From the NCBI RefSeq assembly GCF_036014115.1, contig NZ_CP107913.1, positions 8,053,501 through 8,117,500 on the forward strand: a stretch of 64,000 nucleotides of DNA. Reading direction: 5' to 3'. Origin of the DNA: Streptomyces sp. NBC_00448 (GTDB lineage: Bacteria; Actinomycetota; Actinomycetes; Streptomycetales; Streptomycetaceae). This document shows positions 15,547 through 24,716 of this stretch, in pieces. Under the pieces are notes generated by a model that saw nothing but the letters and a program-made list of their open reading frames with translations, did not search any database and was not told where the DNA came from. A program made the translations under genes and the position numbers. The stretch's first letter is position 1. The number at the start of each line of letters is the position of its first letter.

Positions 15547-18318
15547 TCAGTTCACGCAGGTGAGTCGGGCCAGCCCCCAGTCCGCGTGGTCGTAGTTCTT
15601 GCCGTCGCCTCCGTCGCCGACGGCCAGGCTCAGGGTGTGCACGCCGGTGGTGTCGACGCTCAGGTCGACCGCGCTCCGGCCGCCGTGCACCACGCCGGTG
15701 GACGCGAGTTGCCTGCCGTCGTCGCCGAGCACGGTGAACGTGACGCTGCCCTGCCCGCCGGTCTCGTCGTCGACGCCGACGTGGGCCTCGAAGCGGGTGC
15801 AGCGGCCCTGGAGGTCGATCTGCACCTGGGCCGGCGCGTTCATGCCCAGGCCCTTCGGGTACACGGTGCCGTCGATCGTCAGGGGGTGGCCGTCCTGCCC
15901 GCCGGCCTCGCCGTTGGACTGGTCGCGCTCGACCGGCCCGTAGCCGTTGGTCTCGGTGAGGAACGGCTGATCGCTGGCGTAGACCGTGCCGTGCAGCGGG
16001 ATGGAGACCTGCACGACCTGCTCGACGTGGACCGGTGGGGCCTTCCCGCCGGCCGGGTTGGCGTACGTGGCCACCACGGGCACGTCGACCTCGCCGCCCG
16101 GCTGGTCCTTGCCGACCGTCACGGTCCAGTGGCCGTCGAGCGCCCGGCCGGCCCGCAGCGAGCCCGCGGTGACGTCCCGGCCGGTGGCGCTCCAGCCCGC
16201 GGGGAGCCGGTCGCGGTCCACCGTCAGGCGCACCTGGCGCAGGGCCGTGCCCTGCGGAAGCTCGAACGCCGCGTCGATACCGACCTTCGCGCCGGGGCCC
16301 GCGGTGGCGGTCGACGGGGCGAGGGTCAGGGACGTGGCGGGCGCGGTGACCACCGGGTTCTCGCAGTCGGTGCGGCCCTTGGTGGCGGGGCAGGCCAGGG
16401 CGACGAAGCCGCCGTTGGCCGCGCCGGGCACCGAGAGGGTGTCCTTGGCGGTGGCCGTCCGCACGGTGCGCTGCAACTGGCCGTTGCTGTCGCCGATCGT
16501 CTCGACCAGCCAGGTGCCCTTGCCGAGGAAGCCGAGCGGCGCCTTCATGGTGTCGCTCGCGCCGGCCAGGATGCCGCCGACGAACCAGCGGTCGCCGCTG
16601 CGGCGGGCGATGACGGCCTGCCGGTCGCCGGCCGGCTGCGGACCGGGACCGCCGGAGACCAGGTGCGTCTCGTCCCAGGTGGTGGGGAGTTGCTCCAGGT
16701 AGCTCTCGGCCACCGGTTGGGCGGCGAACCCCTCGGGGTTGTCGCCCAGCGACGTCCAGCCGGACTCGTAGACCACCGGCAGCGCCAGTTCGTGCGCCAG
16801 GGAGTCCTGCCGGTTCGGGCGGGAGAACCACGTCGGGGTGTAGTCCATCGAGCCGACGATGTTGCGGGTGAAGGCGAGGAAGATGTCGCGGCTCGGGTTC
16901 TGCCCGTTCTCCTCACCGCGGACCGCCTCGACGCTCATCACCTGCGGCCAGGTGCGCTGCAGGCCGCGGGGGATCGTCGCGCCGTGGAAGTCGATCATCA
17001 ACTTGTCCTTGGCGGTGTCGTGCAGGATCGCGTCGTACCACTGGAAGGTGGACTGCGCGTCGGAGTCCATGTAGTCGACCTTGACGCCCGCGACGCCCCA
17101 CTCCTTGAGCTTCGCGAACCAGGTGTCGCGCTGCTGCTGGGTCTTCAGGTCGGTCCAGGCGAACCACAGGATCACATTGACGCCCTTGGCCCGCGCGTAG
17201 CGGACCAGTTCGGGGACCCAGCTCGCCTGCCATCCGGCGTCCACCAGCGTGTACGGCAGGCCGTGGGCGGCCGCGTAGTCCACGAAGTCCTTCTGCCGGT
17301 CGAAGTCACCAGGGCTCGACCCGTTGCTCAGCCAGGACCAGTCGTCCACGCCCGGCCGTATCCAGGAGGTGTCCTGGAACTTCGCCGGCGGCGCGAGGTC
17401 GTTCACGAGCGTGGAGCCGACCAGCGTGTCCAGGCTGCCCACGATCGCGGTGCGCCACGGCGTCGCCAGCGGTCCGTTCGAGGTGACGGGCGCGTCGTCC
17501 GCCAGCGCGACGGAGTACGCCCCGCTGCCGGCCACGTGGTCGAGGTGGCTGCCGGAGTACCGGCCGTCGACGTCCGCCTCCGTCAGCAGCACGTAGGTGC
17601 TCCCGACCTCGAAGAGCGTCGGGTAGCCGAACGCGCAGGTGTCGCCGGTGCAGGACGCGGGCTGCGCCGCGTTGGCCGCGCCCGCGGTGGTCTGGGTCCG
17701 CTCGGTCTCGTAGCTGGGCGAGTACGGCTGGACCCAGGCGTCGGCGTCCGTCGGCAGCTCGAACGTCGAGGACTCTCCGGTCACGGTCACCGGGCCCTTG
17801 CCGTCCAGCAGGTACCGGTAGGCGACGCCGTCGTCGGACACCCGTACCGCGACGCCCAGTTGGGCGCCGTCGGCGCCGCGGAAGGTGAAGGTCGCCTCCC
17901 GCATCGTGGCCGTGGTCCGCAGTTGCTTGCCGGTGGTCATCCGGTAGGACTCGTGGACCGTGCGGTCCTGCCGCCTGACCAGCCGCAGACCCGTCGTCAG
18001 GTCGTGCTGGTCGGTGCGGATGCCGAGCCGGCCCGGCAGCAGCACCGGCGCGTTGCCGCGGTCGACCGCGAGGTGCAGCTCGCCCGCGGAGTCGAGGTCG
18101 AGTCGCGCGGTGAGCGTCGAGCGGCCGGGGTCGTCCACCGTCCAGCCGCCGTTGGAGTTCTGTGCGGTGGTGGAGTTCTGTGGGGCGGAGTGCTGGGCCG
18201 CGGTGGACGGTGCGGCGGTGGACGGTGCGGCTGCCGCCACGACCAGTCCGCTGCCCAGCAGTGCCGAAAGGGCCACGCCGGTCACCGTTCGCCGGAGTCT
18301 TTCGTGCCGTGGTCGCAT
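15547..18318 (-). CDS. Glycoside hydrolase family 97 alpha-glycosidase with C-terminal NPCBM
   Basis: A 923-residue secreted enzyme. A basic N-terminus and hydrophobic core (residues 1-34, ending in a run of Ala) form a Sec or Tat-like signal peptide. Next come the GH97 N-terminal super-beta-sandwich (about 50-290), the TIM barrel (about 295-560), a C-terminal beta domain, an NEW3-like module, and a terminal NPCBM domain ending CVN. In the barrel the segment GVKVDYMDSD places an Asp where retaining GH97 alpha-galactosidases have their nucleophile, and SVEAVRGEE supplies acidic partners; inverting SusB-type members differ there. I therefore infer a retaining alpha-galactosidase. AAGGAC precedes the ATG at 18318. 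Confidence 0.87.
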   Translation of the reverse strand: MRPRHERLRRTVTGVALSALLGSGLVVAAAAPSTAAPSTAAQHSAPQNSTTAQNSNGGWTVDDPGRSTLTARLDLDSAGELHLAVDRGNAPVLLPGRLGIRTDQHDLTTGLRLVRRQDRTVHESYRMTTGKQLRTTATMREATFTFRGADGAQLGVAVRVSDDGVAYRYLLDGKGPVTVTGESSTFELPTDADAWVQPYSPSYETERTQTTAGAANAAQPASCTGDTCAFGYPTLFEVGSTYVLLTEADVDGRYSGSHLDHVAGSGAYSVALADDAPVTSNGPLATPWRTAIVGSLDTLVGSTLVNDLAPPAKFQDTSWIRPGVDDWSWLSNGSSPGDFDRQKDFVDYAAAHGLPYTLVDAGWQASWVPELVRYARAKGVNVILWFAWTDLKTQQQRDTWFAKLKEWGVAGVKVDYMDSDAQSTFQWYDAILHDTAKDKLMIDFHGATIPRGLQRTWPQVMSVEAVRGEENGQNPSRDIFLAFTRNIVGSMDYTPTWFSRPNRQDSLAHELALPVVYESGWTSLGDNPEGFAAQPVAESYLEQLPTTWDETHLVSGGPGPQPAGDRQAVIARRSGDRWFVGGILAGASDTMKAPLGFLGKGTWLVETIGDSNGQLQRTVRTATAKDTLSVPGAANGGFVALACPATKGRTDCENPVVTAPATSLTLAPSTATAGPGAKVGIDAAFELPQGTALRQVRLTVDRDRLPAGWSATGRDVTAGSLRAGRALDGHWTVTVGKDQPGGEVDVPVVATYANPAGGKAPPVHVEQVVQVSIPLHGTVYASDQPFLTETNGYGPVERDQSNGEAGGQDGHPLTIDGTVYPKGLGMNAPAQVQIDLQGRCTRFEAHVGVDDETGGQGSVTFTVLGDDGRQLASTGVVHGGRSAVDLSVDTTGVHTLSLAVGDGGDGKNYDHADWGLARLTCVN

Positions 18319-18510
18319 GCATGTCCTTTGCCTTGGACCACCGCACGCCCCTGAACGACCGGTCACGGACCGATCGTCAGCATGGGCTCGGCGGTCGACA
18401 GTTGAACAACAACGAACTTTTTCCAAGCAATTCCCGCACATGTCACCGGACTCCCACATGCGCGTCAAGCCTCGGGACCGAGTTCGCGGTGGCGGGTTCT
18501 CGCCTGCGCG

Positions 18511-18550
18511 GGCGCCGTGGGCGGCCGGTCGACCGCCCGCCCACGGCGCC
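18511..18550. terminator. Terminator hairpin downstream of GH3 gene
   Basis: Perfect 14-bp arms, GGCGCCGTGGGCGG at 18511-18524 and its complement at 18537-18550, start 16 bases beyond the stop of the GH3 gene on the minus strand. The rest of the 247-base gap is the upstream region of the GH97 gene, including an unusually AT-rich patch near 18400-18440 likely to hold its promoter. Confidence 0.75.
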
Positions 18551-18565
18551 GCTGCCGACCGGAGG

Positions 18566-21500
18566 TCAGCTGATGGCGGTGGCGAAGACGTGCAACTCGG
18601 GGTTGCTCGGCAGCGTCACGTACCGCACCTGCTTCCCGCTGCTGAGCGGCACGGACGCCGCGTACAGGCTGACCTTCTGGTCGGCGGGGTTGGTGCTGCC
18701 CGCCGGCCGGTTCCAGTGCGGGGTGGTGACGACCAGCGTGCAGCCGCTGCCCGCGGCGTTGCTGTACCAGTCGGAGACGTTCAGGGTCGACGTGGAGGCG
18801 GTGCCGTCGGTGTAGGTGACGGTCACCTTGCCGGTCTGGGTGCCGTTGGTGCCGACGGTCAGGAGCGACAGCGCCGAGCCGGAGCCGGACTGGCTGACGA
18901 GCTGGCCGCCGGTGGTGACCGCGTCGGCCTGGCCGGCCGGCACGTCGGGCCAGGTGAACGTCGCGCCGCCGGCGGTCACCTCGCCGCCGGGCGTGACGCC
19001 GACCGACGCCAGCGCCTGCGTGGAGAAGCTGTAGCCCTTCCCGTCGAGGTTGCCGGGGGCCTGGTCGGCGTCGTCGGTGACGCCCACCGTGTCGCGGGCC
19101 GCGGCGAGGTCGGCGTAGGCGATCTGCACGGTCGCCTTGCCGGTTCCCGGCGGCAGGCCGCGGGAGCCGCTGTAGGCGGTGGTGGCGGCGAGGGTGGCCG
19201 CACCGCCCCCGGTCCCGGCCGGCACCGTGACCTGCCAGGTGGTGGTGGCCGAGGCGCCCGCGGGCACCTTGCGGAAGGTGGCGGCGGTGGCCGCCTTCTT
19301 CGTCCAGCCGGCCGGCACGGTGAGCTGGGTGGCGGCCTGACTCACGCTCTGCGTCGAGTCGTTGGTGAACGTGGTCTTCACCGACAGGGTGCCGCCGCCG
19401 TCAGCGGTGGCCGGCGCCGAGACCTTGGTGAAGCGCGGCCCCGAGTTCCTGGTGACCTGGAAGGCGCCCGACAGCGGCAGGGCCCGCGAGGAGTCGCCGA
19501 CCTGCACGGTGTACTTGCCGGTGGCCAGCTCCCACGCCTGCGCGTCGGTGCTCCAGTACGACGCGCCCTGCGCGCTGATCTCGAAGGTCACCCGCTTGCT
19601 CTGGTGCGGCTTGAGGTCGACCTTCTGGAACCCCTTGAGCTGGCGGGCCGGTTCGCCGGTCGAGGACGGGTCGGTCAGGTAGAGCTGCGCGACCTCGGCG
19701 CCCTCGCGGCTGCCGGTGTTGGTCACCTCCACGCTCGCCGGCACGGTGCCCTTCTCGCTGAGCGTGTGGCCCACCCGCAGGTTCGAGAAGCCGAACGACG
19801 TGTAGGACAGGCCGTAGCCGAACGGGAAGAGCGGCGTCAGCTTGTTCGTGTCGTACCACCGGTAGCCGACGTTCAGGCCCTCGGAGTAGTCCACCGTGCC
19901 GTTCACGCCCGGGAACTGCGCCGCAGTCGAGGCCGGCACCTGGTCCAGCGACGTGGGGAAGGTGACCGGCAGCTTGCCCGACGGGTTCACGTCACCGAAG
20001 AGCAGCGACGCGATCGCGTTGCCCGCCTGCTGGCCCGGGTACCACGCCTCCAGCACGCCCTTGACCTGGTCCAGCCAGGGCATGGTCACGGCCGAGCCGG
20101 TGTTCAGCACGACCACGGTGTTCGGGTTGACCGCCGCGACCGCGGAGATCAGCTTGTTCTGGTCGGCGGGCAGGTCGATGTTCTTCAGGTCGCTGCCCTC
20201 GCTCTCGAAGTCGTTGGCGTAGACGACCGCCACGTCGGACTTGGCCGCGAGCGCGACCGCCTGGTCCAGCGGGCTGCCCGCACCCGGCGGCGTCCAGCCC
20301 AGCTCGGCGACGGCGTCGCCGCCGGACTGGTAGTAGTCCATCTCGACCTGCACCGGCTTGCCCGCGGTCAGGTCCACCTGCGCGGTCTGCGTGGTGCTGC
20401 CCTGGTCCCGCCAGTTGTCGATGAGCTGCTTGCCGTCGATGAACAGCCGGCTGCCGTCGTCACTGGTGATCCCGAGCGTGTACGTGCCGGTGGCCGGCGG
20501 GGTGATCGTGCCGGTCCACTTGGCGGAGAACGAACCACCGGACACGCCCGCGGCGGGCGCCTGGCCGTTCCACTTGAAGTCGACCTGCGGGTCGGTCGTG
20601 GTCGCCGCCGGGTCCCCGGCCAGCGTGGTGTTGGTGTAGTAGTCGCCCTGCAGCCCGTGGCCGCTGCCGGACGCCGGCGTCAGGTACGAGCTGTCGATGG
20701 CCGGCAGCTCACCGCCGGGGCCGCTGCCGCCCTGGGCGTAGGACACGGTGGTCCCGGCGCCGGCCCGCGCCTTGATCCCGTCGTACGGGGTGACGGTGCC
20801 GGTGCCGCCGACGGACGCGCTGCCGCCGCCCGCGGTCATGGTGTCCACGCCGGCGCCGTCGCCGAGCACCGCGATCGACTTCACCGTGCGGGAGTTCAGC
20901 GGCAGCACGCCGCCGGAGTTCTTCAGCAGGACGGTGCCGGCCTCGGCGGCCTTCCGCGCGGTGTCGACGTGCGCGGCCGTGGACGCGTCGGCGTCCGGGG
21001 TGTCCTTGGACGGGTGCTCGAAGAACCCGAAGCGGAACTGCTCGCGCAGGATGCGGGTGACCATGTCGTCCAGCCGGCTCTGCGCCACCTGGCCGTTCTG
21101 CACGGCGGTCTTGAGCGCGGCGCCGAAGTACGAGGCGTCCGGCATCTGCATGTCCATACCGGCGTTGGCCGTGGCGACCGTGCTGTGCGTGCCGCCCCAG
21201 TCGGAGGTGATGAACCCCTTGAGGCCGAAGTCGTCCTTGAGGATCGAGTCCAGGTAGGCGCTCGCGCACGCGTCGGTGCCGTTGACCGTGGAGTACGAGC
21301 ACATCGCCGACGCCGGGTCGGACTGCGCCACCACCGCGCCGAACGCGCTGGTGTAGATCTCCCGGACGGTGCGGTCGTCGATGATAACGTTGTCAGACGG
21401 CGTGTTCCTGTTGGTCTCCTGGTTGTACACCGCCCAGTGCTTGACCTGGGCCATCACGTCCTGCCCCTGGATGCCCTCGATGTCCGCGGCGCCCATCTGC

Positions 21501-22036
21501 CCGGTCAGGTACGGGTCCTCGCTGTACGACTCGAACGCCCGGCCCCAGCGCGGGTCGCGGACGATGTTGATCGTCGGACCGAGGTCGACGTCGACGCCCT
21601 TGGCCTTGTCCTCGGCGCCGATCACCGAGCCGTAGGACCGCGCCACCGACGGGTCGAACGACGCGGCCACGTTCGCCGCGGCCGGCAACTGCGTGGTGTC
21701 GCTCATCCGGACGCCGGTCGGGCCGTCCTGCATCTTCAGCGCGGGGATGCACAGCCGGCTGTTGCCGGGGACCAGCCCGGTGTACGGGCCCGCGGCGGAG
21801 CCGTGCACCATCGCGATCTTGTCGTCGAGGGTCATCTTCGACAGCACCTGCGCCGTACGCGTGTTCACCGGCGCGGTCGAACCCACCCACGGGCAGGCCG
21901 GGTTGGGGCCGTCGGTGCCGGCCGCGGCGGCGGGGGAGACCCCGGTGGGGGAGAGTGCGAGCCCGGCGACCAGGGCGGCGGCGGCGGTTGCCACGGCCGC
22001 GGCCCGCCGTCTGCGGGACGTTCTGAATCGTTTCAC
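18566..22036 (-). CDS. Secreted glycoside hydrolase family 3 beta-glycosidase with PA14 insert
   Basis: A 1156-residue secreted enzyme. A cluster of Arg residues and a hydrophobic Ala/Val core form the signal peptide (about 1-40). The GH3 N-terminal barrel carries the nucleophile Asp279 in TSDWGG. The second alpha/beta domain is interrupted by a PA14 domain (about 455-585, with GDYYTNT and the WTGTITPP motif), a layout known from beta-glucosidases and related enzymes. A fibronectin-III-like domain follows (about 755-830), then an NEW3-like and a terminal jelly-roll module. The start is placed at the GTG 22036; GTG 22045 and TTG 22042 are alternatives close to the GAGGAG site. It is divergent from a ROK regulator. 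Confidence 0.9.
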   Translation of the reverse strand: MKRFRTSRRRRAAAVATAAAALVAGLALSPTGVSPAAAAGTDGPNPACPWVGSTAPVNTRTAQVLSKMTLDDKIAMVHGSAAGPYTGLVPGNSRLCIPALKMQDGPTGVRMSDTTQLPAAANVAASFDPSVARSYGSVIGAEDKAKGVDVDLGPTINIVRDPRWGRAFESYSEDPYLTGQMGAADIEGIQGQDVMAQVKHWAVYNQETNRNTPSDNVIIDDRTVREIYTSAFGAVVAQSDPASAMCSYSTVNGTDACASAYLDSILKDDFGLKGFITSDWGGTHSTVATANAGMDMQMPDASYFGAALKTAVQNGQVAQSRLDDMVTRILREQFRFGFFEHPSKDTPDADASTAAHVDTARKAAEAGTVLLKNSGGVLPLNSRTVKSIAVLGDGAGVDTMTAGGGSASVGGTGTVTPYDGIKARAGAGTTVSYAQGGSGPGGELPAIDSSYLTPASGSGHGLQGDYYTNTTLAGDPAATTTDPQVDFKWNGQAPAAGVSGGSFSAKWTGTITPPATGTYTLGITSDDGSRLFIDGKQLIDNWRDQGSTTQTAQVDLTAGKPVQVEMDYYQSGGDAVAELGWTPPGAGSPLDQAVALAAKSDVAVVYANDFESEGSDLKNIDLPADQNKLISAVAAVNPNTVVVLNTGSAVTMPWLDQVKGVLEAWYPGQQAGNAIASLLFGDVNPSGKLPVTFPTSLDQVPASTAAQFPGVNGTVDYSEGLNVGYRWYDTNKLTPLFPFGYGLSYTSFGFSNLRVGHTLSEKGTVPASVEVTNTGSREGAEVAQLYLTDPSSTGEPARQLKGFQKVDLKPHQSKRVTFEISAQGASYWSTDAQAWELATGKYTVQVGDSSRALPLSGAFQVTRNSGPRFTKVSAPATADGGGTLSVKTTFTNDSTQSVSQAATQLTVPAGWTKKAATAATFRKVPAGASATTTWQVTVPAGTGGGAATLAATTAYSGSRGLPPGTGKATVQIAYADLAAARDTVGVTDDADQAPGNLDGKGYSFSTQALASVGVTPGGEVTAGGATFTWPDVPAGQADAVTTGGQLVSQSGSGSALSLLTVGTNGTQTGKVTVTYTDGTASTSTLNVSDWYSNAAGSGCTLVVTTPHWNRPAGSTNPADQKVSLYAASVPLSSGKQVRYVTLPSNPELHVFATAIS
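21382..21395. promoter_or_regulatory. LacI-operator-like sequence inside the GH3 coding region
   Basis: TGATAACGTTGTCA differs by one base from the palindromic core TGACAACGTTGTCA found before the GH92 gene. It lies within the GH3 gene, encoding part of a segment near residue 215, where the same residues could be met by other codons. It may be a coincidence or an intragenic operator. Confidence 0.3.
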
Positions 22037-22114
22037 GATCAACACGGCTCCTCTGTTGGCCCGAGGCGATACGGGGACCGGCCCGGGAAGTGGCGTGCGG
22101 ATGGACCCTAGGCT

Positions 22115-22181
22115 CACCCAACTCGACTTTCAAGAGGTAGAGTCGGGCTTCAATTCGGCCGTTCAACGGCAGAAATTTGAG
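22115..22181. promoter_or_regulatory. Possible ROK operator region with repeated TTCAA
   Basis: The divergent space between GH3 and ROK genes holds TTCAA at 22129-22133, 22149-22153 and 22162-22166, and a TTTGAG at 22176-22181. The first two are 20 bases apart, two helical turns. ROK repressors often bind AT-rich TTCAA/TTGAA-like half-sites, so this is the likeliest control region for the GH3 gene. The exact site is not clear. Confidence 0.35.
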
Positions 22182-22194
22182 CTGGGGTGACGGC

Positions 22195-23382
22195 ATGACA
22201 GATGCGACCGGGCCGGTCTCGGCGCGCCGGATGCGGACGCGCGAACTGCTCCTCGGGGTCCTCGCCGAGCACGACACGGTCAGCCGCGCCGAACTCAGCC
22301 GGCTGACCGGGCTGTCCCGCAGCGCGGTCGGCGCGGGCGTGGCCGCGCTGCTCGCGGAGGGGCTGGCCACCGAGGGCGCCGGGTCGCCGGCCGCCGCCGG
22401 ACGCGGACGGCGGGCGGGGCTGGTGAGTCTGCGGCCGGCCGCGGGGGTGGTGGTCGGCATCGACTTCGGGCACGCGCACATCACGGCCGCGGTGGCCACC
22501 GCGGCCGGGGAGATCCTGGCGGAGCGCACCGACGAACTCGACGTGGACGGGCGGCCCAACGACGCGCTCGACTCCGCGGCCGGCCTGGTCCACCAGGCCC
22601 TGGAGGACGCCGGGCAGCGGCTGGAGCTGGTGCTGGGCATCGCCGCGGGCATCCCCGGGCCGCTCGACGTACGGACCCAGGTGGTCCGGGCGCCCACGAT
22701 CCTCTCGGACTGGGTGGGCCTCGATCCCGCCGACGAACTCGGCCGCAGGCTCGGGCATCCGGTGAGCGTGGGCAACGACGCGGACATGGGCGCGCGGGGG
22801 GAGCGGGCCTTCGGCGCGGGCCGGGGGCTCGACGACTTCCTCTACATCAAGGCGTCGCACGGCATCGGCGCCGGCATCGTGCTGGCCGGCCGCACCTACC
22901 GGGGATCGACGGGCATCGCGGGCGAGATCGGGCACACCCAGCTGCCGGGTGCGACGAGTTGGTGCCGGTGCGGCAGCCGCGGCTGCCTGGAGACGGTGGT
23001 GTCCATCACCGAGGTGCGGCGCCAGCTCACGCACGTGCTCAAGACCGGTGCGGGGGACGTCTCGACGGTGCTCCCGCCGCTGGCCGAACTGGCTCCCAAC
23101 TCGGCGGCGGCCCGCGTGGTCACGGACGCCGGCCGCACCATCGGGCGGGTGCTGGCCGACCTGGTCAACTGCCTCAACCCGGCGGCGATCGTGCTCGGCG
23201 GTGAACTGGGCACGGCGGGGGCCCCGTTGGTGGCGGGCGTCCGCGAGTCCGTCGACCGCTACGCGCAGCCCGCCAGCGCGCAGGCGGTCAGCGTGCGGAG
23301 CGGGTTGCTGGGGCAGCGTGCGGAGTTGCTGGGGGCGATGGCGACGGCGGCGGCGGTGCGGGCGGGGGGCGCGGCGGGGTGA
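22195..23382 (+). CDS. ROK family transcriptional regulator
   Basis: A 395-residue sugar-responsive repressor of the NagC/XylR type. A winged helix-turn-helix occupies about residues 10-65 (SRAELSRLTGLSRSAVGAGV). The ROK domain follows, with GIDFGHAHI in place of the kinase DxGGT motif and the zinc motif CRCGSRGCLE near 259-268. The degenerate phosphate motif indicates a regulator rather than a kinase. The ATG at 22195 is preferred over an upstream TTG because GGGGTGA lies before it. It is divergent from the secreted GH3 enzyme, which is its probable target. Confidence 0.92.
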   Translation: MTDATGPVSARRMRTRELLLGVLAEHDTVSRAELSRLTGLSRSAVGAGVAALLAEGLATEGAGSPAAAGRGRRAGLVSLRPAAGVVVGIDFGHAHITAAVATAAGEILAERTDELDVDGRPNDALDSAAGLVHQALEDAGQRLELVLGIAAGIPGPLDVRTQVVRAPTILSDWVGLDPADELGRRLGHPVSVGNDADMGARGERAFGAGRGLDDFLYIKASHGIGAGIVLAGRTYRGSTGIAGEIGHTQLPGATSWCRCGSRGCLETVVSITEVRRQLTHVLKTGAGDVSTVLPPLAELAPNSAAARVVTDAGRTIGRVLADLVNCLNPAAIVLGGELGTAGAPLVAGVRESVDRYAQPASAQAVSVRSGLLGQRAELLGAMATAAAVRAGGAAG

Positions 23383-23853
23383 GCCGGGGGGAGGGGGCCC
23401 CGGTGTGTGAGCCGGGGGAGGGGCCGCGCGTGCGACCGGTGTTGCCGCGCCGCGGGTCCGGTGGGGGTGCGCGCGGCGCCGTGCGGGGTGAACGGCGCGG
23501 CAAGCTCGTACGGGTGTGGGTCATCGCCCGCGACCGTGCATGGCGTGTGGGCCACGAGGCCCTTTGGCAACCTCGTCCGGGGCCGCACAGGTCGTCCGCT
23601 CTTCGCTTCCTTCGCGTGGAGGACTTTCGGGAGGAAGGCCATGCTTGATCGATGGCATCGGGCGGGCTCGATCTTGTCCCGGCCACCGGCGCCCCCCTGC
23701 CGCGCCCCCTCTGCCGGGCCCCCGGGGAGGAGACGCGGCAGAGGGGGCGCGCGAGCAGGGCGATGGCCCGGCGGCGCCTCGGGTGCGTCAGCGGTCCGTC
23801 GAAGATCACTGACACGATGAGGGTGCACCCGTGGGCACGCTGCGCGCCCGGTG
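23383..23853. other. Convergent intergenic gap with strong terminator, no gene seen
   Basis: The 471 bases between the ROK and SDR genes have no convincing coding frame: candidate ORFs lack ribosome sites and recognisable domains. The main structure is a hairpin described separately at 23701-23751. A GGAGGAAGGCC before an ATG near 23641 opens a frame that closes at once. Confidence 0.5.
23701..23751. terminator. Strong bidirectional terminator hairpin
   Basis: Perfect 16-bp arms CGCGCCCCCTCTGCCG (23701-23716) and its complement (23736-23751) around a 19-base loop, placed between the convergent ROK and SDR genes. Confidence 0.75.
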
Positions 23854-24615
23854 TCAGACGGGCTGGCCGATCGGACGGATCGTCACCGTGTTGAGGTCGA
23901 CGCCTGCCGGCTGGTCGAGGGCGAAGCCGATCGCCTCGGCCACGGAATCCGGGCTCATCGCGATGGGGGGAGCCTGGCCGTGCCAGAACGCGGTGTCGAT
24001 CATGCCCGGGTTCACGACCGTGACTCCGATGCCGCGGGTCGTGGCGTGCAGGCGGAGGTTCTCGGCGAAGCCGACCACTGCCCACTTCGTGGCGGAGTAG
24101 AGGTTCCCCGGGCTGTTCTTGATCCCGGCGACGCTGCCGAGGAGCACCAGCCGGCCGCGGGACCGTTCGAGGTGAGGCAGGGCCGCCTTGGCCAGCAGAG
24201 CCGGGCCGAGCACGTTGGCGAGCACCATCGGAGCCCACAGCTCCGGATCGCCGTCGTCGACGACGCCGGCACTGCCCGTCCGGAAGTGATCCGCGGACGC
24301 GCCGCCCGCGTTCGCGATCGCCGCGTCGAGCGACCCGAAGCGCTCCACCGTGCTGGTGACCACCGTGTTCGTGGCGTCCCAGTCGGAGGCATCCGCTACC
24401 AGGCCCAGGACGCGGTCCGCGTGGCCGACCTCGTCGAGGAAGGCCTTGAGCCGACCCGGGTCGCGCCCGGTGACGGCGACCCGGTGGCCACGCGCGAGCA
24501 GGAGCCGAGCGGTCGCGGCGCCGATCCCGCTCGTGCCACCGGTGATCAGGACCGTCTTTCCGGCGACCGGCGCTGCGCCGGAGCCGGTGGGTGTGTCAGT
24601 GAGTGAGGCGTTCAT
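23854..24615 (-). CDS. Short-chain dehydrogenase/reductase (SDR)
   Basis: A 253-residue classical SDR. The cofactor motif TGGTSGIG is near residues 24-31, NAG of the fourth strand follows, and the catalytic Ser and YSATK (Tyr-x-x-x-Lys) are present. The C-terminal part ends in a conserved VNPGMIDT-like substrate loop. Substrate unknown. Start set at ATG 24615 with GGACG upstream; a GTG three codons earlier is possible. It is divergent from the XRE/MmyB regulator 101 bases away, a pairing very common in streptomycetes, in which the regulator usually controls the SDR. Confidence 0.9.
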   Translation of the reverse strand: MNASLTDTPTGSGAAPVAGKTVLITGGTSGIGAATARLLLARGHRVAVTGRDPGRLKAFLDEVGHADRVLGLVADASDWDATNTVVTSTVERFGSLDAAIANAGGASADHFRTGSAGVVDDGDPELWAPMVLANVLGPALLAKAALPHLERSRGRLVLLGSVAGIKNSPGNLYSATKWAVVGFAENLRLHATTRGIGVTVVNPGMIDTAFWHGQAPPIAMSPDSVAEAIGFALDQPAGVDLNTVTIRPIGQPV

Positions 24616-24716
24616 GGCGTCCACTCTGTGGCGCGGCGCGGGCCCGCGACAGTTGCTTCCGAAGGTGGGGACGGCATCCCCTGGCGCCGGCGGCGCAGCT
24701 CAGGGAGGCTGGGCCC

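Noticed and set aside
18401..18410. GTTGAACAAC as an operator before the GH97 gene
   Set aside because: The arms are only four bases and the site is not repeated before the other glycosidase genes.
23288..24238. Long open frames antisense to, and beside, the SDR gene
   Set aside because: They arise from GC-skewed codons of the opposite strand; their translations are Arg/Pro/Ala-rich with no domain or ribosome site.
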